Source of the DNA: Methanobacteriota archaeon
Lineage (GTDB): Archaea; Thermoplasmatota; Poseidoniia; Poseidoniales; Thalassarchaeaceae
Assembly (NCBI GenBank): GCA_002712575.1
Contig: PATZ01000027.1
Coordinates: 13,319 to 19,180, forward strand
Reading direction: 5' to 3'
DNA length: 5,862 bases
Positions 5,818 through 5,862 of the stretch are shown here, piece after piece. Positions within the stretch are counted from its first letter, which is position 1, and each line of letters begins with the position of its first letter. The notes beneath the pieces are model-generated. The model was not told the origin of the DNA. It saw nothing but the letters and a program-made list of their open reading frames with translations, and did no database searches. The position numbers and the translations under genes were made by a program.

Positions 5818-5862
5818 ATGAGAACTACAAGATTAAGGCAAAAAATAAAGAAATTTTTAGAT
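5818..5862 (+). CDS. Start of a second small winged-helix-like protein (3' end outside window)
   Basis: Only the first 15 codons are inside the window and they run open to the last base: MRTTRLRQKIKKFLD. Compared with MSDNNLRTSIKKYLT of the gene before it, positions 1, 6, 7, 10, 11, 12 and 14 are identical and position 13 is Phe against Tyr, with no gap. Together with the GAGGT site and 16-base spacing this indicates a real gene and probably a tandem duplicate. The product's length and function cannot be judged from what is present. Confidence 0.6.
   Translation, partial: MRTTRLRQKIKKFLD

Overview
The window looks like chromosomal DNA from an AT-rich archaeon. The first gene is the C-terminal part of an archaeal Orc1/Cdc6 initiator. 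The third is an archaeal-type phosphopantetheine adenylyltransferase joined to the archaea-specific DUF359 (GTP-dependent dephospho-CoA kinase) domain. Promoter-like TATA elements and GGAG/GAGGT ribosome sites fit archaeal signals. Low GC, small winged-helix proteins and a small four-helix membrane protein would suit a marine Thermoplasmatota lineage (Poseidoniales/Marine Group II or Marine Group III), but that placement is inference.

Layout. Positions 1-747 (+) hold the Orc1/Cdc6 fragment, cut at the left edge. Positions 801-1319 (+) encode a 172-residue predicted membrane protein of unknown function, possibly leaderless. Converging on it with a 5-base gap is the CoA-biosynthesis fusion gene (1325-2362, -). 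Between that gene and the next lies about 340 bp without any ORF. It is 51% GC in an otherwise roughly one-third GC window, has strong purine excess on the minus strand and can form several helices. It is best read as an unidentified structured RNA of about 300 nt. Upstream is a very large gene (2714-5290, -) for an 858-residue soluble protein with an N-terminal winged helix and no family I recognise. The intergenic region 5291-5546 is extremely AT-rich (about 16% GC at 5341-5460). It carries a perfect 16-bp palindrome between the TATA and ribosome site of the large gene, a 9-bp inverted repeat and a possible hairpin. On its right a small winged-helix-like gene (5547-5801, +) is followed after 16 bp by the start of another gene whose first residues resemble it, suggesting a tandem paralogue pair.

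How they fit together. The orc1/cdc6 and CoA genes are housekeeping. The minus-strand block (large regulator-like protein, RNA, CoA fusion) is co-directional but need not be one operon. The right-hand divergent region looks like a control region shared by a DNA-binding-type giant protein and a small winged-helix gene pair. The two observations most deserving follow-up are the GC-rich RNA island and the palindrome-controlled 858-residue protein.
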